From positions 62,001-126,000 of the forward strand of contig JBIIAO010000002.1 in NCBI GenBank assembly GCA_044239865.1: a stretch of DNA of 64,000 nucleotides, in the 5' to 3' direction. Shown here one piece after another: positions 43,629 to 52,561 of this stretch (positions are counted from its first letter, which is position 1; each line of letters starts with the position of its first letter). Below the pieces are notes generated by a model. It searched no databases. It worked only from the letters and a program-made list of their open reading frames with translations, and had not been told where the DNA came from. A program made the position numbers and the translations under genes. Origin of the DNA: CAIZGX01 sp044239865. Its GTDB lineage: Bacteria; Bacteroidota; Bacteroidia; Flavobacteriales_D; Sanyastnellaceae.

Positions 43629-45707
43629 CTAGTTCTCTTCAGTTGTTGAGGTTTCAGTTGTATCTGTCGCCTGCTCCTCCTTCAACTCTTCTTCACTGGC
43701 AGTAGAATTCTCAGTAACTTCAGCTACAACTTCATTAGCAGCCTCAATTCGATCCTTTTCAATCTGAGCGCTTGTTTCGGCCTCGTCTATTTGAGTTTGA
43801 CGGTCTATATAAGGTCTAACACCTAGAATTCTTTCTAAGTCTTCTTTGAAAATTACTTCCTTCTCCAATAGCAATTGAGCCAACTCCTCCAACTTTTCTC
43901 GGTTTTCAGTAAGAATATGAAGAGCTCGTTGATAGGCCGTTTCAACCAACTTACTTACCTCTTCATCTATGGTACGAGCAGTTACATCGCTGTATGGCTT
44001 TGTAAACTGATTCTCACCGGATGAATCGTAATAACTCAGGTTTCCAATGCGCTCATTCAACCCATAGATTCCAACCATGGCATAGGCCTGCTTCGTTACT
44101 TTTTCCAAATCGGAAAGAGCACCCGTTGAAATTTTACCAAAGATTACTTGCTCTGCTGCACGTCCACCAAGTGTTGCACACATTTCATCAAGAATTTGGT
44201 CAGTCGTTGTGATTTGTCTTTCCTCAGGTAAATACCATGCGGCACCTAAAGATCTTCCTCTTGGAACGATCGTTACTTTCACCAACGGTGAAGCATATTC
44301 CAATAGCCATGACGTAACCGCGTGACCTGCTTCATGGAAAGCTATGGAACGCTTTTCATTTGGAGTAATAATTTTGTTCTTCTTTTCTAAACCACCAACA
44401 ATACGGTCAACTGCAGCTAAGAAGTCTTGTTGCACAACGGTAGCAGCTCCATGTCGAGCAGCGATAAGAGCGGCTTCGTTACAAATATTTGCAATGTCGG
44501 CTCCAGAGAAACCAGGTGTTTGACGAGCCAAAAAGTCTACATCAACAGAAGGATCCGTCTTCACATTTTTTAAGTGAACGTTAAATATCTGCACACGCTC
44601 TTTCACATCAGGCATGTCTACATAAATCTGACGGTCGAATCGACCAGCACGCATTAACGCTTTGTCTAAAATGTCTGCGCGATTCGTGGCCGCAAGAATA
44701 ATAATTCCTGAATTAGTCCCGAACCCATCCATTTCAGTTAACAGCTGATTCAAGGTATTCTCGCGCTCGTCGTTTCCGCCAAAGTTTACATTCTTGCTTC
44801 TTGCACGTCCAATGGCATCAATCTCATCGATGAATATGATAGCAGGTGCTTTCTCTTTCGCCTGACGGAATAAATCACGCACACGACTTGCTCCAACGCC
44901 AACAAACATTTCCACAAAATCAGAACCAGACAAAGAAAAGAATGGAACCTGCGCTTCTCCAGCCACGGCTTTCGCCAACAATGTTTTTCCTGTTCCTGGA
45001 GGTCCAACAAGCAATGCTCCTTTTGGAATCTTAGCTCCTAATTCTGTATATTTTTTCGGGTGCTTCAAGAAGTCTACAATTTCCTCTACTTCCTCTTTTG
45101 CCCCTTCCAAACCAGCAACGTCAGCAAATGTTACGTTTGTGCCTTTTCCTTTCTCAAACAATTGAGCTTTACTCTTCCCTATGTTAAAGATTTGACCACC
45201 ACCACCGCCGCCACCGCCGCCACCCATGCGACGCATAATAAATGTCCAAGCAGCAATCATTACCCCCAAGGCAATTAACCACCACAATAAACTCTGAGCC
45301 GTTTCATTCGGCGGTTGAAATTTCACCTCGAAATTATGAACCGGACCTAAAGCATGCAATTCGTCAATAAAGTGCTCACTCGGCGGAATGTTGAACCAAA
45401 AGTCACTGCCCTGACGAGTTCCCATAACCCCTTTCTGCTCAGGATACTGACCTTTCAAATTCGCTTTTCCAAGAGAATCTAAATACACCTTACCCATTGA
45501 ACCGTTGTATTCAACGCGGGCTATATAATTACTTTCAGCCCATGACTTCACCTGAGCGTAATTCGTTTCAGAACCATCTGAACTGCCATTGAATACCATT
45601 AATCCTATCAACACGATTGCTATAACCGCGTAAATCCAATAAAAACTAAATCCACCCTTCATCGGATTGTTGGTTCCCGAAGGCTTTTTACTATTCTGGT
45701 CACTCAT
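43629..45707 (-). CDS. ftsH: ATP-dependent zinc metalloprotease FtsH
   Basis: A 692-residue membrane protease that degrades membrane and regulatory proteins. One N-terminal helix (about 22-42), a periplasmic domain and a second helix (about 138-158) precede a run of ten Gly. Then come the AAA+ domain (Walker A GPPGTGKT at about 235, Walker B IIFIDEIDAIG, SRH ATNRADILDKALMRAGRFDR) and the zinc site HEAGH at about 458-462. The acidic C-terminal tail (about 60 residues rich in Glu and Thr) is a lineage feature. The ATG overlaps the rsfS stop by eight bases. Coupling with lipid-synthesis genes fits its role in lipid balance. Confidence 0.97.
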   Translation of the reverse strand: MSDQNSKKPSGTNNPMKGGFSFYWIYAVIAIVLIGLMVFNGSSDGSETNYAQVKSWAESNYIARVEYNGSMGKVYLDSLGKANLKGQYPEQKGVMGTRQGSDFWFNIPPSEHFIDELHALGPVHNFEVKFQPPNETAQSLLWWLIALGVMIAAWTFIMRRMGGGGGGGGGGQIFNIGKSKAQLFEKGKGTNVTFADVAGLEGAKEEVEEIVDFLKHPKKYTELGAKIPKGALLVGPPGTGKTLLAKAVAGEAQVPFFSLSGSDFVEMFVGVGASRVRDLFRQAKEKAPAIIFIDEIDAIGRARSKNVNFGGNDERENTLNQLLTEMDGFGTNSGIIILAATNRADILDKALMRAGRFDRQIYVDMPDVKERVQIFNVHLKNVKTDPSVDVDFLARQTPGFSGADIANICNEAALIAARHGAATVVQQDFLAAVDRIVGGLEKKNKIITPNEKRSIAFHEAGHAVTSWLLEYASPLVKVTIVPRGRSLGAAWYLPEERQITTTDQILDEMCATLGGRAAEQVIFGKISTGALSDLEKVTKQAYAMVGIYGLNERIGNLSYYDSSGENQFTKPYSDVTARTIDEEVSKLVETAYQRALHILTENREKLEELAQLLLEKEVIFKEDLERILGVRPYIDRQTQIDEAETSAQIEKDRIEAANEVVAEVTENSTASEEELKEEQATDTTETSTTEEN

Positions 45708-46335
45708 CTTTTTTCTTTGCTGTTTTCTTAGTTACCACTTTCGGTTTTACAGCAGTTATAGGTTTAACAGCCACCTTTGCCTTTTGTTCTGCCTTTGGTT
45801 TTGCAGGAGCTTTCACTTTGGACTCGGCTTTCACCTTAGGATCTGCTTTAGCTTTTGGTTCTGCCTTGGGCTTAGCAGCAGCTTTCGGTTTTGCAGGAGC
45901 TTTTGCTTTCGGCTCTGCCTTTGCTTTTGGTGCCGCCTTAGCCTTTGGCTCTGGTTTTGCTTTTTTCGGCAAAGCCATTAGCTTACCATCTGCCCATAGA
46001 CCTTCTATGTCATAATGCTCACGCATGGGTTCGTAAAACACATGGACAATTATGGTAAAATAATCCATAAGTACCCATTGCGCATTGCGCACTCCCTCTA
46101 CTCTGCGAGGTCTTTCGTCCAATTCTTTTCGAGTGAAATTCTCGGCACTTCTCGCTATCGCTTCAACCTGAGTTGTACTCGTTCCTGTGCATACAATGAA
46201 GTAATCGGCAATTGCCGCTTCAATATTCCGCAAATCAAGAATCTTGATATCGTGACCTTTTACTTCTTCTATTCCGTCAATAATGGAAAGTAACAATGCA
46301 TCTTCGCTACTTTTATCTGCTTCTTTTTTCTTCAT
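45700..46335 (-). CDS. rsfS: Ribosome silencing factor RsfS with long Lys/Ala/Pro tail
   Basis: Residues 1-122 are a complete RsfS domain (DUF143): KILDLRNIEAAIADYFIVCT, GTSTTQVEAIA, and WVLMDYFTIIVHVF. RsfS binds ribosomal protein L14 and blocks subunit joining during slow growth. Unusually, residues 123-211 (45703-45969) form a basic low-complexity tail of repeated KAEPKAKA-like units, which resembles histone H1-type tails. It should be disordered and able to bind rRNA. It is the first gene of the rsfS-ftsH-cdsA-psd operon and is divergent from birA. Confidence 0.93.
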   Translation of the reverse strand: MKKKEADKSSEDALLLSIIDGIEEVKGHDIKILDLRNIEAAIADYFIVCTGTSTTQVEAIARSAENFTRKELDERPRRVEGVRNAQWVLMDYFTIIVHVFYEPMREHYDIEGLWADGKLMALPKKAKPEPKAKAAPKAKAEPKAKAPAKPKAAAKPKAEPKAKADPKVKAESKVKAPAKPKAEQKAKVAVKPITAVKPKVVTKKTAKKKDE

Positions 46336-46352
46336 TTTTTATTCTTCTGTAG

Positions 46353-46360
46353 CAAAGGTA
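46353..46360 (-). promoter_or_regulatory. -7 box TACCTTTG of the rsfS-ftsH-cdsA-psd operon
   Basis: A full TAnnTTTG match on the minus strand, 17 bases before the ATG at 46335. Confidence 0.5.
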
Positions 46361-46416
46361 TTCCGCTACGGCGTAATTTCGTTGTAATCTTTAAGTTTTC
46401 TGCATTGAAAGAGTCC

Positions 46417-47148
46417 ATGTTTGAACAATCACCACATTCCCATTTCGAGCATCTCGACAGCACAAACAACTATGCTTCCACAATTGCTAAACTGCCAGAA
46501 ACTCAAAGTGGCACTGCCATTACTACCGATTTTCAGTTGGAGGGAAGGGGGCAACGTGACAACAAATGGCTTGCAGAGCCGGGAAGTTCCTTCCTCGGCA
46601 CCATCATTTTAAAAATCCCAATCAAGGTCGAAGACATCTTCTTCTTAAGCAAATGGAGCGCGCTTCAAGTGACAAAAACACTTATTCAACATAATATTCA
46701 GTCCGTTTCTATCAAATGGCCAAACGATATTTTTGTTGAAGGAAAAAAAATCGGTGGTATTCTCATTGAAAATTCTTGGAGCGATCGGCAGCTTCATTAT
46801 TCTTTAATTGGAATCGGAATAAACATTTCGAATCAAAACATCGAAAACGCGACTTGCATTTCAAATCACACACTTGAGATTCCGACTCTATCATCCTTCT
46901 TGAAGACATTGCGAAATCAAATGGCAAGCGATTTATTTCTGTTGGAAGAAAGTAAATGGCCTGAAATAGATTCACAATACCATCAGATACTTTTTCAGAA
47001 AGGTGAAATGAAGGAATATCTAATCGCAAAAGATCAATCCATTTTCTCGGGGGAAATAATTCGTGTGGAAGCAGATGGAAAACTGGTTTTAGAAAAAGAA
47101 AACCAATCTTGCTTAGGTTTCTACATGAAAGAAATCACATTTTTATAA
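46417..47148 (+). CDS. birA: Biotin--[acetyl-CoA-carboxylase] ligase
   Basis: About 243 residues from the ATG at 46417; the TTG at 46405 adds four residues and is possible. BirA makes biotinyl-AMP and attaches biotin to carboxylase carrier proteins. Visible motifs are LDSTNNYA, the biotin/ATP loop EGRGQRDNKWLAEPG (a variant of GRGRxGRxW) and KWPNDIFVEGKKIGGILIE. The N-terminal helix-turn-helix of E. coli BirA is absent, so it is an enzyme only. Divergent pairing with rsfS is common in Bacteroidota. Confidence 0.93.
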   Translation: MFEQSPHSHFEHLDSTNNYASTIAKLPETQSGTAITTDFQLEGRGQRDNKWLAEPGSSFLGTIILKIPIKVEDIFFLSKWSALQVTKTLIQHNIQSVSIKWPNDIFVEGKKIGGILIENSWSDRQLHYSLIGIGINISNQNIENATCISNHTLEIPTLSSFLKTLRNQMASDLFLLEESKWPEIDSQYHQILFQKGEMKEYLIAKDQSIFSGEIIRVEADGKLVLEKENQSCLGFYMKEITFL

Positions 47149-47171
47149 CTCTTATTGAAGGAAAGAAGACT

Positions 47172-47179
47172 TACCTTCA
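47172..47179 (+). promoter_or_regulatory. Possible -7 box TACCTTCA of the fadN-like operon
   Basis: A partial match to TAnnTTTG, 18 bases before the ATG at 47198. The same ten bases CTTACCTTCA occur before the T9SS gene at 58781, which raises its credibility slightly. Confidence 0.25.
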
Positions 47180-47197
47180 TTCTGTTAATACACCTAA

Positions 47198-49549
47198 ATG
47201 AAAACGATTAAAAGAATTGCCGTTTTAGGCTCTGGAATCATGGGTTCGCGCATTGCCTGCCACTTCGCACAATGTGGGATTCCAGTTTTACTATTAGACC
47301 GAATTTCAGACGACGAGAAAGACAAGAATAAAATCGTGAACGATTCACTGAAAAACGCGTTGCAAGCCTCTCCTTCTCCCATCTATTCGAAGAAATTTGC
47401 TTCGCGAATTGCAACAGGAAACTTCGATGATAATTTGAAAGACATCTCCAATTGCGATTGGATCATGGAAGTCATTATTGAAAAGCTTGAACCCAAGCAA
47501 GTCCTATTCGAAAAAGTAGAAAAATACAGGAAAACTGGAAGCATTGTTTCAACGAATACAAGCGGCATTCCCATTCATCTGATTGCAGAAGGAAGAAGCG
47601 CAGACTTCAAAAAGAATTTCATCGGCACGCACTTTTTCAACCCACCGAGATACTTGCGTTTGTTGGAAATCATTCCTATCAGTGAGACCGATCCGGAACT
47701 TATTTCCTTCCTAAAAGAATTCGGAAGTTTGAAATTAGGAAAGGAAGTCGTGCTGTGCAAAGACACTCCTGCGTTCATTGCGAATAGAATCGGAGTTTTC
47801 AGCATTCAAGCCCTGCTTCACAACATGAAGGAATTGGAACTGACTGTTGAAGAAGTAGACAAACTCAGCGGAACCATCATGGGCAGACCGAAGTCTGCAA
47901 CCTTCCGCACCTGCGATGTAGTAGGACTAGACACATTGGTGCACGTGGCAAATGGACTTTTTGACGTTGCGAAAACCGATGAGCAACATAGGTTATTCGC
48001 CTTGCCTGATTTCATTCAAACGATGATTACCAATCAATGGTTAGGCGATAAAACAAAACAAGGATTCTATAAAAAAACAAAAGATGAAAACGGCGAGAAA
48101 GAAATTCTAGTACTGGATTTAAACACGCTCGAATACCGCAAACAAAACAAAGTCAAATTCGCGTCGTACGAAGCGGCAAAATTGATTGACGACCTTCCTT
48201 CGAGACTTCAACATTTATACAACGCAAACGATAAAGCAGGAGCGTTCTACAGGAAAATGATGCACTCATTGTTCTCCTACGTAAGTTTCAGAATGACTGA
48301 AATTTCAGATGAGTTAAAAGACATCGACGCGGCGCTTCGTGCTGGTTTTGGCTGGGAATTAGGCCCTTTCGAATTGTGGGATACTCTTGGTTTCAACACT
48401 TGTCTTTCAAACATGTTGAATGAAGGATATACGGTTGCACCGTGGATTCATGAAATGAAAAAAAATGGATTCATTTCATTCTACAAAAACTCGGAAAATC
48501 CAGAACAATTCCTTCCAACCGAAAACAAATACGCTCCCATTGAAATTAGTAATCAAGCGAGATTATTGGACTCATTTAAAGAAATTATTTGGACAAACAG
48601 TGCTTGTATTCTTCGTCACATTGGCGATGGAATTTTAGCTCTTTCATGGAAATCAAAAATGAATACAATAGGCGGAGAAGTGCTTGCGGGTATTAACAAA
48701 GCCATTGATCTTGCTGAAGAAAAATACAACGGATTGGTCATCTATAACCAAGGAGATAATTTCTCTGCAGGCGCAAATGTGGGAATGATTTTCATGTTTG
48801 CCGTTGAGCAAGAATATGAAGAGCTCGACATGGCCATTCGCTATTTTCAAAAAACTGTCATGCGTCTTCGCTATTCGAACATTCCTGTAGTTGTTGCTCC
48901 GCATGGACTTGCGCTTGGTGGTGCTTGCGAAATGTCAATGCATGCAGATGCTACCGTTGCGCATGCAGAAACATACATGGGATTGGTTGAGATGGGGGTT
49001 GGTGTAATTCCAGGCGGAGCTGGAACGAAAGAATTCGCCTTGCGTGCTTCTGATGAAATGAAGGAGGGCGACATTCGTTTGAATGTTCTTCGAAATAGAT
49101 TTTTAACGGTAGGACAAGCGAAGGTGGCGACCTCTGCAGAAGAAGCTTTTGAATTGGGATACCTGAGCAAAGAAAAAGACGAGGTGTGTGTAAGCCGCGC
49201 TCACCAGCTCATGCGCGCGAAAGAAGTTTGTTTAAATCTTCATCATGCAGGATACTCTGCACCGCAAGAACGGAAAGACATTACAGTTCTAGGAAATGAA
49301 GGATTGGGTATTGTATATGCCGGAGCTTCTTCCATGAAATCTGGAAATTACATTTCAGAACACGATCAGCTCATTAGCGAAAAACTCGGATTTGTGATGT
49401 GCGGAGGAGACCTTTCTGCTCCAACAAAAGTGAGCGAACAATATCTTCTAGACCTCGAACGCAAAGCATTTCTCGAATTGTGCATGCAGCGCAAATCGTT
49501 AGAGCGTATGCAGAGCCTCATTAAATCAGGAAAAATTTTAAGAAACTAA
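47198..49549 (+). CDS. 3-hydroxyacyl-CoA dehydrogenase / enoyl-CoA hydratase (FadN-like)
   Basis: A 783-residue bifunctional beta-oxidation enzyme. The NAD-binding dehydrogenase domain is N-terminal (residues 1-190, Rossmann motif VLGSGIMGSRIA, then THFFNPPRYLRLLEIIP), followed by the helical domain. The enoyl-CoA hydratase domain is C-terminal (about 480-690, NFSAGANVGM and GLALGGACEMSM). This order is the reverse of E. coli FadB but the same as Bacillus FadN. With the next two genes it forms the order fadN-fadA-fadE, so the operon carries out hydration, dehydrogenation, thiolysis and the first oxidation. Confidence 0.93.
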   Translation: MKTIKRIAVLGSGIMGSRIACHFAQCGIPVLLLDRISDDEKDKNKIVNDSLKNALQASPSPIYSKKFASRIATGNFDDNLKDISNCDWIMEVIIEKLEPKQVLFEKVEKYRKTGSIVSTNTSGIPIHLIAEGRSADFKKNFIGTHFFNPPRYLRLLEIIPISETDPELISFLKEFGSLKLGKEVVLCKDTPAFIANRIGVFSIQALLHNMKELELTVEEVDKLSGTIMGRPKSATFRTCDVVGLDTLVHVANGLFDVAKTDEQHRLFALPDFIQTMITNQWLGDKTKQGFYKKTKDENGEKEILVLDLNTLEYRKQNKVKFASYEAAKLIDDLPSRLQHLYNANDKAGAFYRKMMHSLFSYVSFRMTEISDELKDIDAALRAGFGWELGPFELWDTLGFNTCLSNMLNEGYTVAPWIHEMKKNGFISFYKNSENPEQFLPTENKYAPIEISNQARLLDSFKEIIWTNSACILRHIGDGILALSWKSKMNTIGGEVLAGINKAIDLAEEKYNGLVIYNQGDNFSAGANVGMIFMFAVEQEYEELDMAIRYFQKTVMRLRYSNIPVVVAPHGLALGGACEMSMHADATVAHAETYMGLVEMGVGVIPGGAGTKEFALRASDEMKEGDIRLNVLRNRFLTVGQAKVATSAEEAFELGYLSKEKDEVCVSRAHQLMRAKEVCLNLHHAGYSAPQERKDITVLGNEGLGIVYAGASSMKSGNYISEHDQLISEKLGFVMCGGDLSAPTKVSEQYLLDLERKAFLELCMQRKSLERMQSLIKSGKILRN

Positions 49550-49553
49550 TTCC

Positions 49554-50729
49554 ATGAACGCATACATAGTTAGGGGTTATAGATCTGCGGTTGGAAAAGC
49601 ACAAAAAGGCGTTTTCAAATCCATGCGCGCCGATGAATTGGCTGCGCAAGTCATTCAGTATTTAATGAAAGACTTTCCGCAAATAGACAAAGATGAAATT
49701 AACGATGTTATTGTCGGAAATGCCACGCCGGAGGCAGAGCAAGGGCTGAACATTGGACGTATGATTTCCCTAATGGGATTGAATACGGAGAAAGTTCCAG
49801 GCATGACCGTGAATAGATATTGTTCAAGCGGGTTGGAAACCATTGCACTCGCAAGTGCGAAGATTCATGCGGGCATGGCCGATTGCATCATTGCCGGAGG
49901 TGTTGAAACCATGTCGCCCATTCCATTCGGTGGATGGCGAATTGTTCCGCATCCGAAAGTCGCAAAGTCGCATCCTGATTGGTACTGGGGTATGGGATTA
50001 ACCGCTGAGGCGGTAGCAAAAGAATACAAAATCTCCCGCGAGCAGCAAGACGAATTCGCGTTTCATTCACACCGAAAAGCGCTTGAAGCTATTGCAAACG
50101 GACATTTCGCAAATGGCATTGCTCCCATTGAAGTGGAAGAAATTTTTCTTGATGAAAAAGAGAAAAGACAAGTTCGAAATACAACTGTGACTATAGATGA
50201 AGGACCACGTGTAGGAACAACCATCGAAGCGCTTTCAAAATTGAAACCTGTGTTCGCGTTGGACGGAACAGTTACCGCTGGTAACGCGTCGCAAACGTCA
50301 GATGGCGCGGCTTTCGTAATGGTTTGTTCGGAAGACTTCATGAAGAAACACAACCTCACGCCCATTGCACAACTGAAAAGTTATTCCGTTGCTGCGCTTG
50401 CACCGCGCATCATGGGGGTTGGTCCAATCTATGCCGTTCCGAAAGCGCTTGAAGCGGCAGGATTGAAACAAAGCGACATCAGTTTATTCGAATTGAATGA
50501 AGCATTCGCTTCTCAAAGTGTTGCAGTAATTAATCACCTCGGTTTAGATCCTGAAAAAACAAATATAAACGGAGGAGCAATAGCATTGGGACATCCGCTT
50601 GGATGCACCGGTGGGAAACTTACCGTTCAGCTGTTAAACGACTTAAAAAGAAGAAATGAAAAGTATGGCGTAGTAACCATGTGCGTAGGAACTGGTCAAG
50701 GTGCCGCCGGAGTATTTGAAAGATTTTAA
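49554..50729 (+). CDS. Acetyl-CoA C-acyltransferase (3-ketoacyl-CoA thiolase)
   Basis: A 391-residue degradative thiolase for the last step of beta-oxidation. The catalytic residues are all present: nucleophile Cys90 in NRYCSSGLE, His347 in IALGHPLGCTG and Cys377 in MCVGTGQGAAG. The gene starts four bases after the FadN-like gene and equals fadA in the Bacillus fadNAE order. Thiolases of biosynthetic type look similar, but the neighbours argue for fatty-acid breakdown. Confidence 0.95.
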   Translation: MNAYIVRGYRSAVGKAQKGVFKSMRADELAAQVIQYLMKDFPQIDKDEINDVIVGNATPEAEQGLNIGRMISLMGLNTEKVPGMTVNRYCSSGLETIALASAKIHAGMADCIIAGGVETMSPIPFGGWRIVPHPKVAKSHPDWYWGMGLTAEAVAKEYKISREQQDEFAFHSHRKALEAIANGHFANGIAPIEVEEIFLDEKEKRQVRNTTVTIDEGPRVGTTIEALSKLKPVFALDGTVTAGNASQTSDGAAFVMVCSEDFMKKHNLTPIAQLKSYSVAALAPRIMGVGPIYAVPKALEAAGLKQSDISLFELNEAFASQSVAVINHLGLDPEKTNINGGAIALGHPLGCTGGKLTVQLLNDLKRRNEKYGVVTMCVGTGQGAAGVFERF

Positions 50730-50739
50730 AAAACACATT

Positions 50740-52524
50740 ATGAAACCAATAACAGGTGGAGAATTTTTAATCCGCAAAACAACATCATCTGAAATTTTCA
50801 TTCCGGAAGAATGGAACGAAGAGCAAATGATGATGAAGCAGATGTGCGACGATTTCGTGAATAATGAAATCACGCCTATCCTAGACCGACTCGACAATTT
50901 GGAAGAAGGCCTTATGCAATCTGTTCTTCACAAAGCGGGTGAATTAGGCTTGCTTGGAATTTCAGTGCCCGAAGAATTCAATGGAATGGGCATGGACTTT
51001 AAAACCACAATGCTTTGCACAGAAACGCTCGGTGCTGGTCATTCCTTCTCTGTTGCTTATGGCGCTCACACAGGAATTGGAACATTGCCTGCATTGTATT
51101 ACGGAAATGAAGAACAGAAAAAACTCTTCATCTCGAAACTTTCAACGGGAGAATGGTTCGGTTGTTATTGCTTAACTGAACCGAATTCAGGAAGCGACGC
51201 CAACTCTGGAAAAACAAAAGCTACGTTAACGGAAGACGGAAAACATTATAAAATTTCCGGACAAAAAATGTGGATCACGAATGCAGGGTTCGCAGATGTA
51301 TTCACTGTATTCGCAAAAATTGAAGACGATGAAAACGATGAAAACCTAACGGCGTTCCTTCTTCATAAAGACATGCCTGGCATCGCTTTGAATCCCGAAG
51401 AAAAGAAAATGGGAATCAAAGGGTCTTCCACTCGTCAAGTCTTTTTGAATGATGTGCTAGTTCCAATAGAGAACATGTTGAGCGACCGTCAGAATGGATT
51501 CAAGATCGCTGTGAACATCTTGAATATCGGACGAATCAAATTAGCTGGAGCAGTCATGGGTGGTGCGAAAGCAACAGTAACCGACTCTTTGGAATACGCC
51601 ATAGCGCGAGAACAATTCGGAAGATCCATTTCAAAATATGGAGCCATTCGTCACAAGCTTGCAGAAATGGCCATTCGTTGTTATGCTACAGAATCGGCGC
51701 TTTACCGCGCAACGCAAAACATTGACGATGCCATTGCCGGATTAAAAGCGTCTGGAATGGAAAAAGGAACAGCCGTTCTGAAAGGAATCGCAGCATTCGC
51801 TCCTGAATGTGCAATTCTGAAAGTATACGGAAGTGAAACCCTTGACTACGTCGTAGACGAAGCCGTACAGGTGCATGGTGGAATGGGATACAGCTCTGAA
51901 TCGCGCGTGGAACGCGCTTATCGCGATTCGCGTATCAATCGAATTTTCGAAGGAACAAACGAAATCAATCGCATGCTTATCGTTGACATGCTTTTGAAAA
52001 AAGCCATGAAAGGCGAATTGGATTTAATGACTCCAGCTATGAATGTGGCGAATGAACTCATGTCAATTCCTGATTTCGCTGAGCCAAGTGAAGACATCTT
52101 CGAACGCTACTTAGCTTGTATTGAAAATTTCAAAAAAGCAGTTCTCATGATTGCAGGAAGCGCCGCACAAAAACTCATGATGCAATTAGCGAAAGAGCAA
52201 GAGATTTTGATGAACGTGGCAGACATGGCCATTTGGACATACGTTGCTGAAAGCACTGTTCTTCGAACACAAAAAAGAGTTCAATTGAAAGGAATAGAAA
52301 ATTCTGTGAGTCAAATTGCAATGATGCAAACCTTGGTTACCGATCTTGCAGACTTCATTCATAAGGCTGGAAAAGATGCGTTGAATTCGTTTGTTGAAGG
52401 AGATGAACAGCGAATGATGATGATGGGATTGCGCCGATTTACAAAAACAGAACCCTTCAACACAAAAGAAGGAAGACGACTTGTTGCTGCTGAACTAATT
52501 GCAACAGCGAAGTACTGTTTCTAA
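50740..52524 (+). CDS. Acyl-CoA dehydrogenase (FadE-like)
   Basis: A 594-residue flavoprotein for the first step of beta-oxidation, from the ATG at 50740; the longer frame from 50701 starts inside the thiolase gene. Domain order is helical N-terminal, middle beta (CLTEPNSGSDANSGKTKATL), helical C-terminal with VHGGMGYSSESRVERAYRD and RINRIFEGTNEINRM, then an extra C-terminal helical region of about 170 residues as in very-long-chain enzymes. That extra region suggests long-chain substrates. It begins ten bases after the thiolase stop. Confidence 0.93.
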   Translation: MKPITGGEFLIRKTTSSEIFIPEEWNEEQMMMKQMCDDFVNNEITPILDRLDNLEEGLMQSVLHKAGELGLLGISVPEEFNGMGMDFKTTMLCTETLGAGHSFSVAYGAHTGIGTLPALYYGNEEQKKLFISKLSTGEWFGCYCLTEPNSGSDANSGKTKATLTEDGKHYKISGQKMWITNAGFADVFTVFAKIEDDENDENLTAFLLHKDMPGIALNPEEKKMGIKGSSTRQVFLNDVLVPIENMLSDRQNGFKIAVNILNIGRIKLAGAVMGGAKATVTDSLEYAIAREQFGRSISKYGAIRHKLAEMAIRCYATESALYRATQNIDDAIAGLKASGMEKGTAVLKGIAAFAPECAILKVYGSETLDYVVDEAVQVHGGMGYSSESRVERAYRDSRINRIFEGTNEINRMLIVDMLLKKAMKGELDLMTPAMNVANELMSIPDFAEPSEDIFERYLACIENFKKAVLMIAGSAAQKLMMQLAKEQEILMNVADMAIWTYVAESTVLRTQKRVQLKGIENSVSQIAMMQTLVTDLADFIHKAGKDALNSFVEGDEQRMMMMGLRRFTKTEPFNTKEGRRLVAAELIATAKYCF

Positions 52525-52543
52525 AAAAGAATTGAAAATGAAA

Positions 52544-52561
52544 TAGGGAATTAATTCCCTA
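52544..52561. repeat. 18-base perfect palindrome at the recQ stop codon
   Basis: TAGGGAATTAATTCCCTA is perfectly self-complementary and covers the recQ stop codon between the convergent fadE-like and recQ genes. There is no T-run, so it is not a classical terminator; a protein-binding site or mRNA-end hairpin is possible. Confidence 0.6.

Noticed and set aside
45667..46015. Open frames on the plus strand rich in Ala/Phe or Cys/Phe opposite rsfS
   Set aside because: They are shadows of the Lys/Ala/Pro repeats of the RsfS tail on the minus strand; they lack a start context and a family match.
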